Positions 1 to 10,360 of a DNA stretch of 64,000 nucleotides are shown piece by piece (the stretch's first letter is position 1; every line of letters begins with the position of its first letter). The notes below the pieces were generated by a model, which was given only the letters and a program-made list of their open reading frames with translations, was not told where the DNA came from and made no database searches. Both the position numbers and the translations under genes were made by a program. The stretch spans positions 124,001-188,000 of the forward strand of contig JAHDXS010000002.1 in assembly GCA_023384135.1 (NCBI GenBank), given 5' to 3'. Source of the stretch: Alphaproteobacteria bacterium. GTDB taxonomy: Bacteria > Pseudomonadota > Alphaproteobacteria > Micavibrionales > Micavibrionaceae.

Positions 1-1
1 C

Positions 2-442
2 GCCAAACGCGATCCCGTCATGGCCGCGCGGTTCCACCCGGCTCACACCGCCCGCCTCGTCCGCGCGTGGGAGGTTCTGGAGGCAACCGGAAAGTCTCTG
101 GCGGAATGGCAGAAGGGCGACCGCCTCGCCCCGCCCGACGACTGGAATTTCGAGATCGAAATCATCATCCCCGAACGCAGCGTCCTGCATCAGCGCTGCA
201 ACGACCGCTTCCTCTGGATGATGGAGAACGGCGCGCCCGAGGAGGCACGAGATTTTTCAAAACGCGTGGACAGCGGCGAAATCAAAACCGGAATCCCGGT
301 GCTGAAGGCGCTGGGCTACAAACAGCTTCTGGGCTGGATCAACGGCGACCTCACCCGCGAACAGGCCATCGAACAGGCGCAGGCCAAAACCCGCCAATAC
401 GCCAAGCAACAAGTCACATGGTTCAGGAATCAGTTGAAATGA
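2..442 (+). CDS. miaA: tRNA dimethylallyltransferase, 3' part
   Basis: This is the C-terminal part of MiaA, which puts a dimethylallyl group on A37 of tRNAs that read codons starting with U. The frame is open from the window edge, so the N-terminus, with its P-loop, lies outside. What can be seen is the typical MiaA C-terminal half: a region like RLVRAWEVLEATGKSL, then a helix around GIPVLKALGYKQLLGW, and the ending KTRQYAKQQVTWFRNQ, which matches the family's conserved KTRxYAKRQxTWFR. The stop codon overlaps the start of the next small gene (ATGA). The 5' end is missing only because the window begins here, not because the gene is broken. Confidence 0.95.
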   Translation, partial: AKRDPVMAARFHPAHTARLVRAWEVLEATGKSLAEWQKGDRLAPPDDWNFEIEIIIPERSVLHQRCNDRFLWMMENGAPEEARDFSKRVDSGEIKTGIPVLKALGYKQLLGWINGDLTREQAIEQAQAKTRQYAKQQVTWFRNQLK

Positions 443-873
443 TAAAGATGATTAAGATGTTGTCTCTATTACTTATTATGATCTTATTTTGTCTTTACAC
501 ATCGTCTTACGCTGACGGCGCATACGAACAAATGACTGGACGTTACATAGAGCATGAGAAAGTCGATGCCTTGATAGAAGGAGAATCTCGCAAGGAAAAG
601 ATATTGGAACTTCTTGGCGATCCCTTACGGTATGCGACAAACAGCAACGGCGCAGAGACTCTCGAATACGCTTCTGTGCGAAAGAGAAGAAGCCACTTTA
701 TTGTTTTATGGGTCGTTCCACTCGTCACATATACAACGGTTCTTGATGAGCAAGTTTCTTTTACAGTAACGGACGGTGTTCTTAAGAATAAGTCCCAAAA
801 TGATTCCGTAAATTCCTGCGTATCACCTCCAATATTTGATTTATTTTTCTGCTCTGAATCAATGCCTAAATAA
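439..873 (+). CDS. Small secreted protein, BamE/SmpA-like motif
   Basis: A 144-residue protein of unknown function. It starts at an ATG that overlaps the miaA stop codon (ATGA), which suggests translational coupling; an in-frame ATG at 448 is an alternative. The N-terminus is a clear signal peptide (Met/Lys, then a run of Leu/Ile, ending near SSYA). After it comes a segment reading KVDALIEGESRKEKILELLGDP, here split in my reading as 'IEGESRKEKI' and 'LELLGDP'. This resembles the turn-helix of BamE/SmpA-like periplasmic domains, where a small protein is described by 'G.S+.+V...LG.P'. There is no lipobox Cys. The base composition is much more AT-rich than miaA, so it may have been acquired. The BamE-like label is tentative. 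Confidence 0.7.
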   Translation: MIKMIKMLSLLLIMILFCLYTSSYADGAYEQMTGRYIEHEKVDALIEGESRKEKILELLGDPLRYATNSNGAETLEYASVRKRRSHFIVLWVVPLVTYTTVLDEQVSFTVTDGVLKNKSQNDSVNSCVSPPIFDLFFCSESMPK

Positions 874-893
874 GCAGTTTCCATGGTTTCTAA

Positions 894-1784
894 CTACCGC
901 ACCGAAGCCACCGCCTGCGTATACCCGCGCCAGAAATCGCGGAACGTCTGCCGGTCCGGTAAATACCGCCCCTGCATATAGTCGATCTCCGGGTAAAGCC
1001 GATGCAGGTCGATGGCATGCTCCGGCGTCTGCACCCCCTCCGCCACGATGCGGGCATGCGGCAGAACGGACCGGATGAACGAAATGACGCTCGGCAACGA
1101 ATTGGGCGATTCCGGCGGCGCACACACGACCTTCCGGTCGATCTTGATATAGCTCGCGATATCCTCGAACTCCGAAAACCGGAACGCGTCGCCAAGGTTC
1201 AACTCCACATCGTCGATAGCAAACCGCGCCCCGAACCGATGAAACAGGCTCAATATATGCCGGCTCATCACCAGCGTCGGCGCGCTTTCGTGAATCTCGA
1301 TCACCACCCCGTCACGGATCTGGCGGCTCAGGCGCATCGCCTCAAGCTTCGCAAGGATCGTCTTGATGAAATCGCTCGACAGCAGAGACCGCGCGGAAAT
1401 ATTGATCGAAACCTGCCGCTCCGCGCTTTGGCCAAACTGCCCCAGCGCACAAAGGAAAAGCAGCGTATCCAGCGCCTCCGTCATGCCCGTATCATAAAAC
1501 GCCATGATCGCGTCATAAGGGGAAATCGGGTCGCCCCGCTCGTCGTTAAGCCGCATGAGCATCTCGTTCGGCGCCGGATCGGAAAACAAAATATCCGTAA
1601 CCGGATGCCACGGCTCGTACCCGAATACGGGCGTTCCGCGCTCGATGGCTCTCTGGAGCGCGCGCATGGTCTTATCCATGATGCTGGCCTTGCGTAGCTC
1701 GCTTTCGCATTCGCCGTGAGCACGAAGAAGCCTGATCCTGTTCGCCAAATCCTCGATACGCGGATAAAGCTGGTCAGAATCCAT
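894..1784 (-). CDS. EAL-domain protein, probable c-di-GMP sensor or phosphodiesterase
   Basis: A 296-residue soluble protein that is mostly one EAL domain (about residues 45-290), the fold that hydrolyses or binds cyclic di-GMP. Recognisable blocks in order: FGYEPWHP in place of the usual YEALLR, VSINISARSL (the Asn of the NxSA block), VVIEIHES (metal-binding Glu), FAIDDVELNLGD (the DD pair), YIKIDRK (Lys) and VAEGVQT followed by MQGRYL. Most catalytic positions are kept, but the signature ExLxR is altered to EPWHP, so the Arg that contacts substrate is missing and activity is uncertain. The gene starts 6 bp after the stop of the heparinase-like gene and is probably cotranscribed with it and rpe. 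Confidence 0.85.
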   Translation of the reverse strand: MDSDQLYPRIEDLANRIRLLRAHGECESELRKASIMDKTMRALQRAIERGTPVFGYEPWHPVTDILFSDPAPNEMLMRLNDERGDPISPYDAIMAFYDTGMTEALDTLLFLCALGQFGQSAERQVSINISARSLLSSDFIKTILAKLEAMRLSRQIRDGVVIEIHESAPTLVMSRHILSLFHRFGARFAIDDVELNLGDAFRFSEFEDIASYIKIDRKVVCAPPESPNSLPSVISFIRSVLPHARIVAEGVQTPEHAIDLHRLYPEIDYMQGRYLPDRQTFRDFWRGYTQAVASVR

Positions 1785-1790
1785 ATACGC

Positions 1791-3419
1791 CTAGCCTTCC
1801 TTCTTGAGCGACCATTGCACACTGGCGTACTCGCCCGTGGTATGGCCGTAAATAACAAGCTGGCGCGTCTTGCGCGGCTCGTTCTCGTCACCGAGATAAA
1901 TGCTGTCCTCCAGCGCCAGAACCCCGGCCCCGAACCGGAACCGCCACCCCACGCCGCCCGGCATGCGCAACAGCGCCTCAGTGTCGTTATTGACCAGCGA
2001 AACGGTGACGCGCGGATGCAGATGGAACCGGATGGCGATCTCGACGGACCGCACAAGGTTGATGCAACTCGTGAACGTATCCTCGCCCCGCAAATCATGC
2101 CCCTCGTCGGTCATGTAAAGCCGCCGCATATGCGTGATGCCGTTCAGCGACACATAGCCGTTATGCGAAGCATCGATCAGAATTTCCTCGCGCGTTTCCT
2201 GCCGCTCGCGGTGAACGGCGGAGGATCGCCGCCCGAAATGCCCGTCCTTGCGAATCTCAAACGCGTTCCGGTAATCAAGGCTGGCCGTATTGTGCGCCGA
2301 GGTCGCCCGCAGCGCGTCCCGCCACTCCAGGGAGGTCGGATGCGTGCCGCACGAAACGAACAGCCGCTCTTTGCCGTACGAAAACTCGAACGCCAACGGT
2401 GAAGCATGCGCGTGACGGTCATATGGATAGGCGGGCGCACCCCCGCAATCCAGCATCAGGAGGCTGCGCCCCATCTCCATGCGCTCGAACCCGCTCTCGG
2501 GCAGAGATTGCAGCGCCTTGCCCCGCAATCCGGCCTGCGCCAGCGTGCTGTCGATCACTTCCTGATTTTCTTCCTGCGTGGCATGAAAAACCGCCAGCCT
2601 GCGGTCGCCGTAGCGGAAAAACCGCAGCGCGTTCCCCATCGACGCGACCGCCTCGTTCATCCAGTCCGGCACCGGATAATCCCCGGCGGCCAGCGCCGCC
2701 CGGATATCCAAAACCAACTGCAAAGCCTTCATAAGCCGCCCCGGCGAGCGCGAGGCATGTCCGCCGTCCGGCAGAACCTGATCCGCCAGCCCGCTCTCGA
2801 CAACGCTTAACGCATGCTCGATCCACCGCTCGCGCCCCTCGACCGCCAGCCCGGCGTAAATCAACCCCTTGGCGGCCTCAAGCAGAGCGATTTCCTCAAG
2901 AGACCCGACGATATTATAAAGATGCTTCGCCTGCCGGATCAGGGACGTATAAAATAAATCCTCCGATTCTTCCGGCAACCCGGCGCAGAAATATTCGTGA
3001 TGCGCGATCCACATCGCGATCCGCCGCCCGGTGACCTCGCCCCGCCACGATTCCTTCTCCCAGTTGGGGAACGACCGCGCCCAGCTGCAGATCATCTGCT
3101 GCCCCTGATTACGCGCCAGCGAGCCGCACAGCGCCCGCAAATCCCGCAGCCACTCGAAACTGTTCAGGAACTCCGATTGAACCGGCTCCTCCCCGTCGTA
3201 ATTCCACCAATGGTCATACCAGACAGGCCCCGAATCCTCCGTCGCGCCGCACGTCTCAAGAAAACGCTGCCCCTTCTCGGGCGTTCCCGGCCACGGATCG
3301 GCGGGCTTGACGACCAGGCGCTCGGGCGGGCTTTCGCTCAGGCTCCAGTTATAGAGCAAGCTGCCGCAGGCCATCTGCCCGGCCTTGGATTTAAGATTCT
3401 GTAATAACCGCAAAGGCAT
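1791..3419 (-). CDS. Heparinase II/III family protein
   Basis: A 542-residue protein of the heparinase II/III-like family that alphaproteobacteria carry near rsmB, rpe and purH. The family fold is an alpha/alpha toroid followed by a beta-sandwich; the C-terminal half here contains the expected block with HPTSLEWRDALRATSAHNT and later a HMRRLYMT segment. Its true substrate in these bacteria is not established. I see no signal peptide in the chosen protein. The start was set at the ATG at 3419 because a GGGGGG purine run lies 7 nt upstream; the ATG at 3425 is closer to that run. It begins just after the rpe stop codon, so the two are one operon. Confidence 0.85.
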   Translation of the reverse strand: MPLRLLQNLKSKAGQMACGSLLYNWSLSESPPERLVVKPADPWPGTPEKGQRFLETCGATEDSGPVWYDHWWNYDGEEPVQSEFLNSFEWLRDLRALCGSLARNQGQQMICSWARSFPNWEKESWRGEVTGRRIAMWIAHHEYFCAGLPEESEDLFYTSLIRQAKHLYNIVGSLEEIALLEAAKGLIYAGLAVEGRERWIEHALSVVESGLADQVLPDGGHASRSPGRLMKALQLVLDIRAALAAGDYPVPDWMNEAVASMGNALRFFRYGDRRLAVFHATQEENQEVIDSTLAQAGLRGKALQSLPESGFERMEMGRSLLMLDCGGAPAYPYDRHAHASPLAFEFSYGKERLFVSCGTHPTSLEWRDALRATSAHNTASLDYRNAFEIRKDGHFGRRSSAVHRERQETREEILIDASHNGYVSLNGITHMRRLYMTDEGHDLRGEDTFTSCINLVRSVEIAIRFHLHPRVTVSLVNNDTEALLRMPGGVGWRFRFGAGVLALEDSIYLGDENEPRKTRQLVIYGHTTGEYASVQWSLKKEG

Positions 3420-3432
3420 GGTCATACCCCCC

Positions 3433-4095
3433 TCACGCACGCAGGGCCTTGATATTACGGGCATAATGTTCCGGCCCATCCCTGAACACCGCCGTTCCGG
3501 CCACCAGCACATCGGCCCCGGCCGCGATAACCTGTTTCGCCGTGTCCGGCGTGATCCCGCCATCGACCTCAAGGTCGATCGCCCGGCCCGTAGCGTCGAT
3601 CATGCCCCGGATCGCCTTGATTTTATCGAGCAGCGGAATAAAGCTCTGCCCCCCGAAACCGGGGTTGACCGTCATGACCAGCACCAGATCAACCAGATCC
3701 ATGACATGCGCAACCGTCGCGGCGGGCGTGGACGGGTTGAGCGAAACCCCCGCCTTGATCCCCCGCGCCTTGATGGATTGCAGCGTCCGGTGCAAATGCG
3801 GCCCCGCCTCCTGATGCACGGTGATGATGTCCGCCCCCGCATCCGCGAAATCCCCGATCAAGTGATCCACCGGCGCGACCATCAAATGAACGTCGAAAAC
3901 CTTTTGGCTGTGCGGGCGCAGACATTTAACAACCGGCGCCCCGAAGGTCAGATTCGGCACGAAATGCCCGTCCATCACGTCGATATGGATATATTCCGCC
4001 CCCGCCGCGTCGATGGCGCGCACCTCCTCGCCCAGCTTCGCAAAATCGGCGGACAGGATAGAGGGGGCAATGCGAACGGGACGGACAGAAGCCAT
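3433..4095 (-). CDS. rpe: Ribulose-phosphate 3-epimerase
   Basis: A 220-residue TIM-barrel enzyme, the usual length, that interconverts ribulose 5-phosphate and xylulose 5-phosphate in the pentose phosphate pathway. The sequence shows [17 protein letters not shown] at the N-terminus, [16 protein letters not shown] (metal-binding His and catalytic Asp), [18 protein letters not shown] and the second catalytic Asp in LEVDGGI, then the phosphate-binding end [13 protein letters not shown]. It is the first gene of a minus-strand operon with the heparinase-like and EAL genes. The 250 bp upstream separate it from a divergent gene and must hold both promoters. Confidence 0.97.
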   Translation of the reverse strand: MASVRPVRIAPSILSADFAKLGEEVRAIDAAGAEYIHIDVMDGHFVPNLTFGAPVVKCLRPHSQKVFDVHLMVAPVDHLIGDFADAGADIITVHQEAGPHLHRTLQSIKARGIKAGVSLNPSTPAATVAHVMDLVDLVLVMTVNPGFGGQSFIPLLDKIKAIRGMIDATGRAIDLEVDGGITPDTAKQVIAAGADVLVAGTAVFRDGPEHYARNIKALRA

Positions 4096-4345
4096 GAGAG
4101 TTGCGAATCTTTTAGCGGTTGATAAGTGCGTGGGGTAACAAGTAAACAGGTTTTTGAAGGTGTGACAAGACGGCCCGGAACGGGCGAATCACCTAATTAC
4201 CGTAACACTTTTGCACCCGATTATCCACTCCGCCGAAAAACTGCCCTCAGAATAAAAAATCCAGCCGAATCATGAATTTGACTTGGCCGCGCATAAATCG
4301 TTAACATAATGGAAAATCATGTAAGACAAGGCGGGCCGCAGGAAT

Positions 4346-5887
4346 ATGAAAACAGGCGGGAAATTCACCAAATTGAGGGCTGCGACGGCGGCCACCTTTC
4401 TGACTGTGATGACGCTCAGCTCGGACATCGGCGAAGATCCCGAACCGCAGCCGCCTGTGACGCCCGCCAGAATTTTCATGACCGAGGAAACCCGCAACGT
4501 CTACGGTCCTTACGCGCATGTTATCTCAAGCGTAGTGCCGAACCTCTCCGTCCTGCTCGTCACCGAACGCGATCTGCGCTTTAAAGGCTCCGAGGCCGCG
4601 CGGACGCTTCTGCTCAACGGATCGCCCTGTATAGACTCAGAACCCCCCTCCGAGGAGCAAAAACAGGAAAGCGAGCAGGCCATGGCCGCCGCCCGTGCGG
4701 AAATGCTCAACCTGCTCCATGAATTTTCGCCAGACAATTCAGACAACTCGATCATCCCACGCAACAAGCTGCGCGAAACCCTCAACCGCCACGCCGCATT
4801 GCTGAACGCGCATCTCTCCGGCGCGTCGATCAAGGCGCTCAACCATTCCGCAGCGGCGCTCTACCTGACCGACAGCTACCCGACAATCGACCACAGGCTG
4901 GCGATCGTCACCATGTCCTCGGAACTCAAAACCCCCGAACAGAACGCCGCGCTCTTTTCCGGCCTGCCCGCCTCCTATATTGAAAACATGCAGGCCACGG
5001 CGGAGGATTGGGCGATTTTCACGCTGGGCCACGAAATCGCCGGCCACGCCGCGCACGGCCATGCGGTGCCCCACCCGCCCGGCTATTGCGCCACGCCCGA
5101 TTTTGAGTGGAACGCCAGAAGAATCGGCAACGAAACTGTCTCCGACGTCGGGGGCCTGCGCGTCTTCAGGGCCGCGCAGCGGACAGGTCTGGCCTCCGCC
5201 GCCCCGCTGGAGCGCGAACTCGCCGCCATGCGCGCCCTCTCGACGCTCTACAACAACCGCAATCTCGAAACGGCGCAAAATTCCTCGCTGCTCGGCGTTC
5301 ACGCAACCACCCTCGGCTTCGACCCGGACGCACCGGATTTCAAAAGCGATATGTACGGACACGAAAACGCCCGCACCGCCCGCGTACCGCTGCTCATAAA
5401 CCTTGCCGCCGACGTGGTAACGGGCTTCGTCCACAGCCGCTTCATCAAACAGGACATGGAAACCCGCCCCGAAAACTATACGGAGCGCCAGCGGGCGGAA
5501 TATGAGAACGTCCCCGTCAGCCCTAGATATATCGAACGCAACCTGACGGCCTTCGCGTCTCTGGGCCAGCGCGTGCGCATGCAACACCCCCGTAATCCCG
5601 AATGGCACTATGAGGCGCTCGCCTTCCTAGAGGAAAACGGCCTGTTCGATGAATTGATGCAAAATATCGGCCCGGACGAAGCCTATGCGATGCGCGACGC
5701 GCTGGACGATTTCTTCGAGGCCGCCGAAGCCCACGCGACCAAACTGAAAAATCCCGAAATCGCGAGGCAGATCCGGCAAAGCCTGACGCCCTTACAAGCC
5801 ACCTTCCTGACCCACCCCCGCACCTACGGAAGACTGCCAGAATTCAGGCCGATGCCGGAGGATTCTCCCGCTCCGCCCTCGACATAA
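4346..5887 (+). CDS. Putative gluzincin-like metallopeptidase, HExxxH variant
   Basis: A 513-residue protein I do not recognise as a named family. Its key feature is HEIAGH at residues 229-234, then NETVSD with Glu263 and Asp267. The NExxSD block is the third zinc-ligand motif of thermolysin-type gluzincins, but the first motif has one extra residue (HExxxH, as in dipeptidyl peptidase III) instead of HExxH. The N-terminus (Lys/Arg-rich, then AATAATFLTVMTLSS) may be a weak signal peptide. It shares design with the protein at 26599: there the first motif is HExxH and the distance from the last His to the Glu is the same, 29 residues. It stands alone, converging with the next gene with no gap. 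A peptidase role is inferred. Confidence 0.6.
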   Translation: MKTGGKFTKLRAATAATFLTVMTLSSDIGEDPEPQPPVTPARIFMTEETRNVYGPYAHVISSVVPNLSVLLVTERDLRFKGSEAARTLLLNGSPCIDSEPPSEEQKQESEQAMAAARAEMLNLLHEFSPDNSDNSIIPRNKLRETLNRHAALLNAHLSGASIKALNHSAAALYLTDSYPTIDHRLAIVTMSSELKTPEQNAALFSGLPASYIENMQATAEDWAIFTLGHEIAGHAAHGHAVPHPPGYCATPDFEWNARRIGNETVSDVGGLRVFRAAQRTGLASAAPLERELAAMRALSTLYNNRNLETAQNSSLLGVHATTLGFDPDAPDFKSDMYGHENARTARVPLLINLAADVVTGFVHSRFIKQDMETRPENYTERQRAEYENVPVSPRYIERNLTAFASLGQRVRMQHPRNPEWHYEALAFLEENGLFDELMQNIGPDEAYAMRDALDDFFEAAEAHATKLKNPEIARQIRQSLTPLQATFLTHPRTYGRLPEFRPMPEDSPAPPST

Positions 5888-6589
5888 TCAAGGCTTCGGA
5901 ATTTTTTCGTAATCGACGTATTGAGCGCCGAATTTTTTAAAGCTGGCCCTTATGCCATTCGTTATTTTTCTATGCCCAACAACGACTTTCTCGTTTTTGT
6001 ATTCCTCAGGAACATTCTCATAATCGAGCTTAGAAAGATCCTGAAACGATCCAGGAAACGCACGCGCAAAAATAAATATATCGCGAGGCTCGGAAAACAA
6101 TTCCATCCTTGGCATTATATGTTCATGCATCCCAAGAGCTTGCATCTCAGGGGTTATTTGAACGACTATCTCCCCGAAAAAATCTTCTCCGTTGTATTTC
6201 GTCAAAGTAAGCTGAACCCGTGCAGAAAATGCTTTGTTAGGTGAGTTCCACATATCAGAGTATGCGGCAATCGCTGTACCGTCCTGCAAAACATTAAAAC
6301 TGTGGCTGTTCCAAGATTTTCCTGAGTCCGGATGATCTTCCATAAAATTTTTCCAGCCATTATCTTTAAAAAAACTATCGTAAAAAACATAGGCAGAATC
6401 AACATCCCTAAATGTTAATTTATAAGTTAACGACGAAAAAAAATACTCATCCTCCCGCTCCCTCTTAATATTCTCTGCCCCACCTATAACCGGAACGTCG
6501 ATCAACCAATAATTCACCTTTTCGGCGCTGAAGGCCGCAGACGGACTAAAAACCAAACCGATCAAAAACAAACTGAAAAGAAGACGCAT
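5888..6589 (-). CDS. Secreted protein of unknown function
   Basis: A 233-residue protein with a textbook signal peptide (MRLLFSLFLIGLVF followed by SPSAAFSAE, cleavage likely after AFSA). The mature part has no motif I recognise: it has many aromatic and charged residues and no Cys. It starts 3 bp after the aat stop codon, so it is the last gene of the aat operon; in other alphaproteobacteria a small secreted protein (DUF2155) often sits at this spot, but this sequence does not look like it. The gene is AT-rich compared with aat and accC, which hints that it replaced the usual neighbour. Its stop codon abuts that of the convergent gluzincin-like gene. Confidence 0.7.
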   Translation of the reverse strand: MRLLFSLFLIGLVFSPSAAFSAEKVNYWLIDVPVIGGAENIKREREDEYFFSSLTYKLTFRDVDSAYVFYDSFFKDNGWKNFMEDHPDSGKSWNSHSFNVLQDGTAIAAYSDMWNSPNKAFSARVQLTLTKYNGEDFFGEIVVQITPEMQALGMHEHIMPRMELFSEPRDIFIFARAFPGSFQDLSKLDYENVPEEYKNEKVVVGHRKITNGIRASFKKFGAQYVDYEKIPKP

Positions 6590-6592
6590 GAA

Positions 6593-7282
6593 TCAATCCT
6601 CGTGCTTTGAATTTCGTTCTTCGCGCATCTTAAAATACCGCGCGATCAACTCCGCCTCGCTCACCCCGGGCAGAAGAAAATCCGCCTTCCGCTTCACGGC
6701 TTCGCGCAACTCCACCATATACCGCTCATACCGCAGCTCGTACACCCCGAACTGCCGCAGGTGATTATTCACAAACTGCGTGTCCAAAAGCGTAAACCCG
6801 CCGTGCCAGAGCCGCGCAACGAGGTGGACCAGCGAAACCTTGCTGGCGTCCGGCTGCACGGAAAACATGCTCTCCCCGAAAAACGCACCGCCCAGCGCCA
6901 CGCCGTAAAGCCCGCCCGCCATCGTATCGCCGTGCCAGCACTCGACACTGTGCGCGTGCCCTTCGCGGTGCAGGCGCATACAGGCTTCCTTGATCTGCCC
7001 GTTGATCCACGTCTCCGGGCGGTCAGGCATCTTGCGCGCGCACCCGTCGATCACCTGCTCGAAATCGGTGTTAATTTTAATTTTGTAAGTCCGTCCGCGC
7101 ATGGCCTGCCGATTGACAGTCTTGCGCAGGCTGCGGGAGATATGCAGATCGGGGATCGAAAGCTGGCCCCGCAACTCCGGGCAGACCCAGTGTATATATT
7201 TGCTGTGCGCACTCTGAGCCATGGGAAACAGCCCCTGCTTGTACGCCTCCAGCAACAACTCCGTCGTCAGGACCAACTGCAT
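6593..7282 (-). CDS. aat: Leucyl/phenylalanyl-tRNA-protein transferase
   Basis: A 229-residue enzyme that adds Leu or Phe from aminoacyl-tRNA to proteins with N-terminal Arg or Lys, marking them for ClpAP degradation (N-degron pathway). Family blocks visible are LLLEAYKQGLFPM, HWVCPELRGQL, RPETWINGQIKEACMRLHREGHAHSVECW, GGLYGVALGGAFFGESMFS, then SKVSLVHLVARLW and LLDTQFVNNHL. The frame is open upstream, but family length and the motif MQLVLTTELLLEAY place the start at 7282. It lies 49 bp after accC in the same direction, which is a common alphaproteobacterial arrangement. Confidence 0.95.
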   Translation of the reverse strand: MQLVLTTELLLEAYKQGLFPMAQSAHSKYIHWVCPELRGQLSIPDLHISRSLRKTVNRQAMRGRTYKIKINTDFEQVIDGCARKMPDRPETWINGQIKEACMRLHREGHAHSVECWHGDTMAGGLYGVALGGAFFGESMFSVQPDASKVSLVHLVARLWHGGFTLLDTQFVNNHLRQFGVYELRYERYMVELREAVKRKADFLLPGVSEAELIARYFKMREERNSKHED

Positions 7283-7331
7283 GGCCCTATTATGCCTGTT
7301 TGCCGGGCTTTTGTAAAAAAGACGGGAAAAT

Positions 7332-8681
<1,350 letters not shown>

Positions 8682-8697
8682 AATGTCCGCGCCCGGC

Positions 8698-9156
8698 CTA
8701 TTCTATCACAAGAAGGACATCGCCGAACTCGACCGGTTGTCCGTTCTCGACCAGAACCTGCGTCACAGTGCCCGCGCGGTCCGCCTTGATCGGGTTCATC
8801 ACCTTCATCGCCTCTATGATCACAAGCGTATCGCCCGGCTTGACGTTGGTGCCTTTATCGACAAATTTGGGAACGCCCGGCTCGGATTGCAGGTAAACGG
8901 TCCCGACCATCGGCGACTTGACCGCACCCGGATGCGAGGTAGCGACATTCCCGGGCGACTCCATATTGGCCACTTGCGGTACAGCAGGGTCAGAGGACAT
9001 ATAGGCCGGAACGGGCATAGCAGCGGGCGCGGCAACATAACTGGCCCCCTTAACGACGCGGATCACCCGGTCACCGTCGGCGACCTCGATCTCGGTCAAC
9101 CCGGTTTCATCCAGTATTTCAGCCAGTTGCTTTATGGCTTCCGCATCAACCTTCAT
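8698..9156 (-). CDS. accB: Biotin carboxyl carrier protein of acetyl-CoA carboxylase
   Basis: A 152-residue carrier that swings carboxybiotin between AccC and the carboxyltransferase AccAD. The first 40 residues form the usual N-terminal helix region, residues 41-75 are a flexible Ala/Pro-rich linker, and the C-terminal 75 residues are the biotinyl domain. The biotin attachment motif EAMKVMNPI gives Lys118. The length and architecture are normal. It sits between aroQ and accC on the minus strand. Confidence 0.98.
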   Translation of the reverse strand: MKVDAEAIKQLAEILDETGLTEIEVADGDRVIRVVKGASYVAAPAAMPVPAYMSSDPAVPQVANMESPGNVATSHPGAVKSPMVGTVYLQSEPGVPKFVDKGTNVKPGDTLVIIEAMKVMNPIKADRAGTVTQVLVENGQPVEFGDVLLVIE

Positions 9157-9236
9157 GTCTTTGTTCCGTAAAAATCTTTTCTAGGCCGCCAGTGTAGCGC
9201 CTTCCTACCAAAAGTAAAAGGCAGGTGTCAAACCCT

Positions 9237-9680
9237 CTAAATCCTTGCACCCATAATTTCCGCGAGTTTCTCAAGCGCTTCCTCATAGCCCGCCGGCCCT
9301 TTCCCGGCGATCACGTGGTCAGCGACCAGCTCGACATAAGAAAAATGGCGGAAACTCTCACGTTCCTTAGGATTACTGAGATGAACCTCGATAATCGGCA
9401 TCCCGGCGATCTTAAGGGCATCGTGCAAGGCAACGGACGTATGAGTATACCCCGCCGCGTTAACGATCATCCCGTCATAGATACCGCGCGCCTCCTGAAC
9501 CCACTCGATGAGCTCCCCTTCGTGATTGGTCTGCCGGAAGTCGATCTTGATATGGTGGCTAAAGGCCTTCTGGTAACAAAGGTCTTCGAGATCGCGTAAG
9601 GTCGTGGTGCCGTAGACCTCCGGCTCGCGTATTCCTAAAAGATTAAGGTTCGGGCCGTTTAGAATAATCACTTTTTTCAT
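9237..9680 (-). CDS. aroQ: 3-dehydroquinate dehydratase, type II
   Basis: A 147-residue type II enzyme of the shikimate pathway; it dehydrates 3-dehydroquinate to 3-dehydroshikimate and normally forms dodecamers. Visible are ILNGPNLNLLGIREPEVYG, with catalytic Tyr23 in EVYG and the lid loop just before it, NAAGYTHTSVAL for substrate binding, and IIEVHLSNP with the catalytic His. It precedes accB by 80 bp on the minus strand, the standard alphaproteobacterial order. Confidence 0.97.
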   Translation of the reverse strand: MKKVIILNGPNLNLLGIREPEVYGTTTLRDLEDLCYQKAFSHHIKIDFRQTNHEGELIEWVQEARGIYDGMIVNAAGYTHTSVALHDALKIAGMPIIEVHLSNPKERESFRHFSYVELVADHVIAGKGPAGYEEALEKLAEIMGARI

Positions 9681-9715
9681 GACTCAGCGCCTCCAGCGTT
9701 AACACGATTTAAAGT

Positions 9716-10339
9716 CTAGAAAAAACGCCGCGCCTTTTCAAACATCTCGATAAATTCATCCTCCGTAGGAATTTCTTCTTCCGAACGGATACGGAAAATA
9801 GCCTTGCTGCCCATCAGAAACGAGGGAACCGTGGTAAAACCCCAAAGCTCATATAAGCGCTCGTTCTCTTTAACGGCCTGAACCACCTCAGGACTTTCCA
9901 TGTCCCTTTTCAGCTGAGTAATATCCATTTCCAGATCCGCACTCACCCGCGCGAGTTGAACGTCATCAAGAAAGGCGATGGGATGGGTCAGAAGATACTC
10001 AAAGGTTTTCTGGAACTTGCCTTGTTTTGCCGCGGCATAGGTCAGCCGCACAAACGCGTCTTGCCCGGGAAATTCATTTTCGTACGCAACAGGTCGGGGC
10101 AAATAGCGAACCTTTCCATCGCGCGCCAAGGCCGCCTTGAGCGGCCCCTGAAGCTTGCGGCAAGTCTCGCAACTGTAAAGGACAAACTCCACGATCGTCA
10201 GATCGGCATCCGCAGGCCCTATAGAATGCTCCGGCGGCACGTCATAAGCTTCAAAAAGCTCCATCCGGAACTGATAAAAGCTGATCCCCACAAACACGGC
10301 AATCAGCAAAAGCGCGCCGCCGAGAATTCTATAAAACAC
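9716..10339 (-). CDS. Membrane-anchored thioredoxin-fold (DsbA-like) protein
   Basis: A 207-residue protein with one N-terminal membrane segment (about residues 5-22, LGGALLLIAVFVGISF) and a periplasmic thioredoxin-fold domain of the DsbA/DSBA-oxidoreductase type. The redox motif is CETC in VEFVLYSCETCRKLQG, and the cis-proline loop is TTVPSFL. CETC is an unusual active-site pair compared with CPHC of DsbA. It directly follows another DsbA-like gene (22 bp gap) on the same strand, so the two may act as a redox pair, for example oxidase and reductase or isomerase. That pairing is an inference from position. Confidence 0.82.
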   Translation of the reverse strand: MFYRILGGALLLIAVFVGISFYQFRMELFEAYDVPPEHSIGPADADLTIVEFVLYSCETCRKLQGPLKAALARDGKVRYLPRPVAYENEFPGQDAFVRLTYAAAKQGKFQKTFEYLLTHPIAFLDDVQLARVSADLEMDITQLKRDMESPEVVQAVKENERLYELWGFTTVPSFLMGSKAIFRIRSEEEIPTEDEFIEMFEKARRFF

Positions 10340-10360
10340 GATCGCGCTCCGCTAAAAAAT

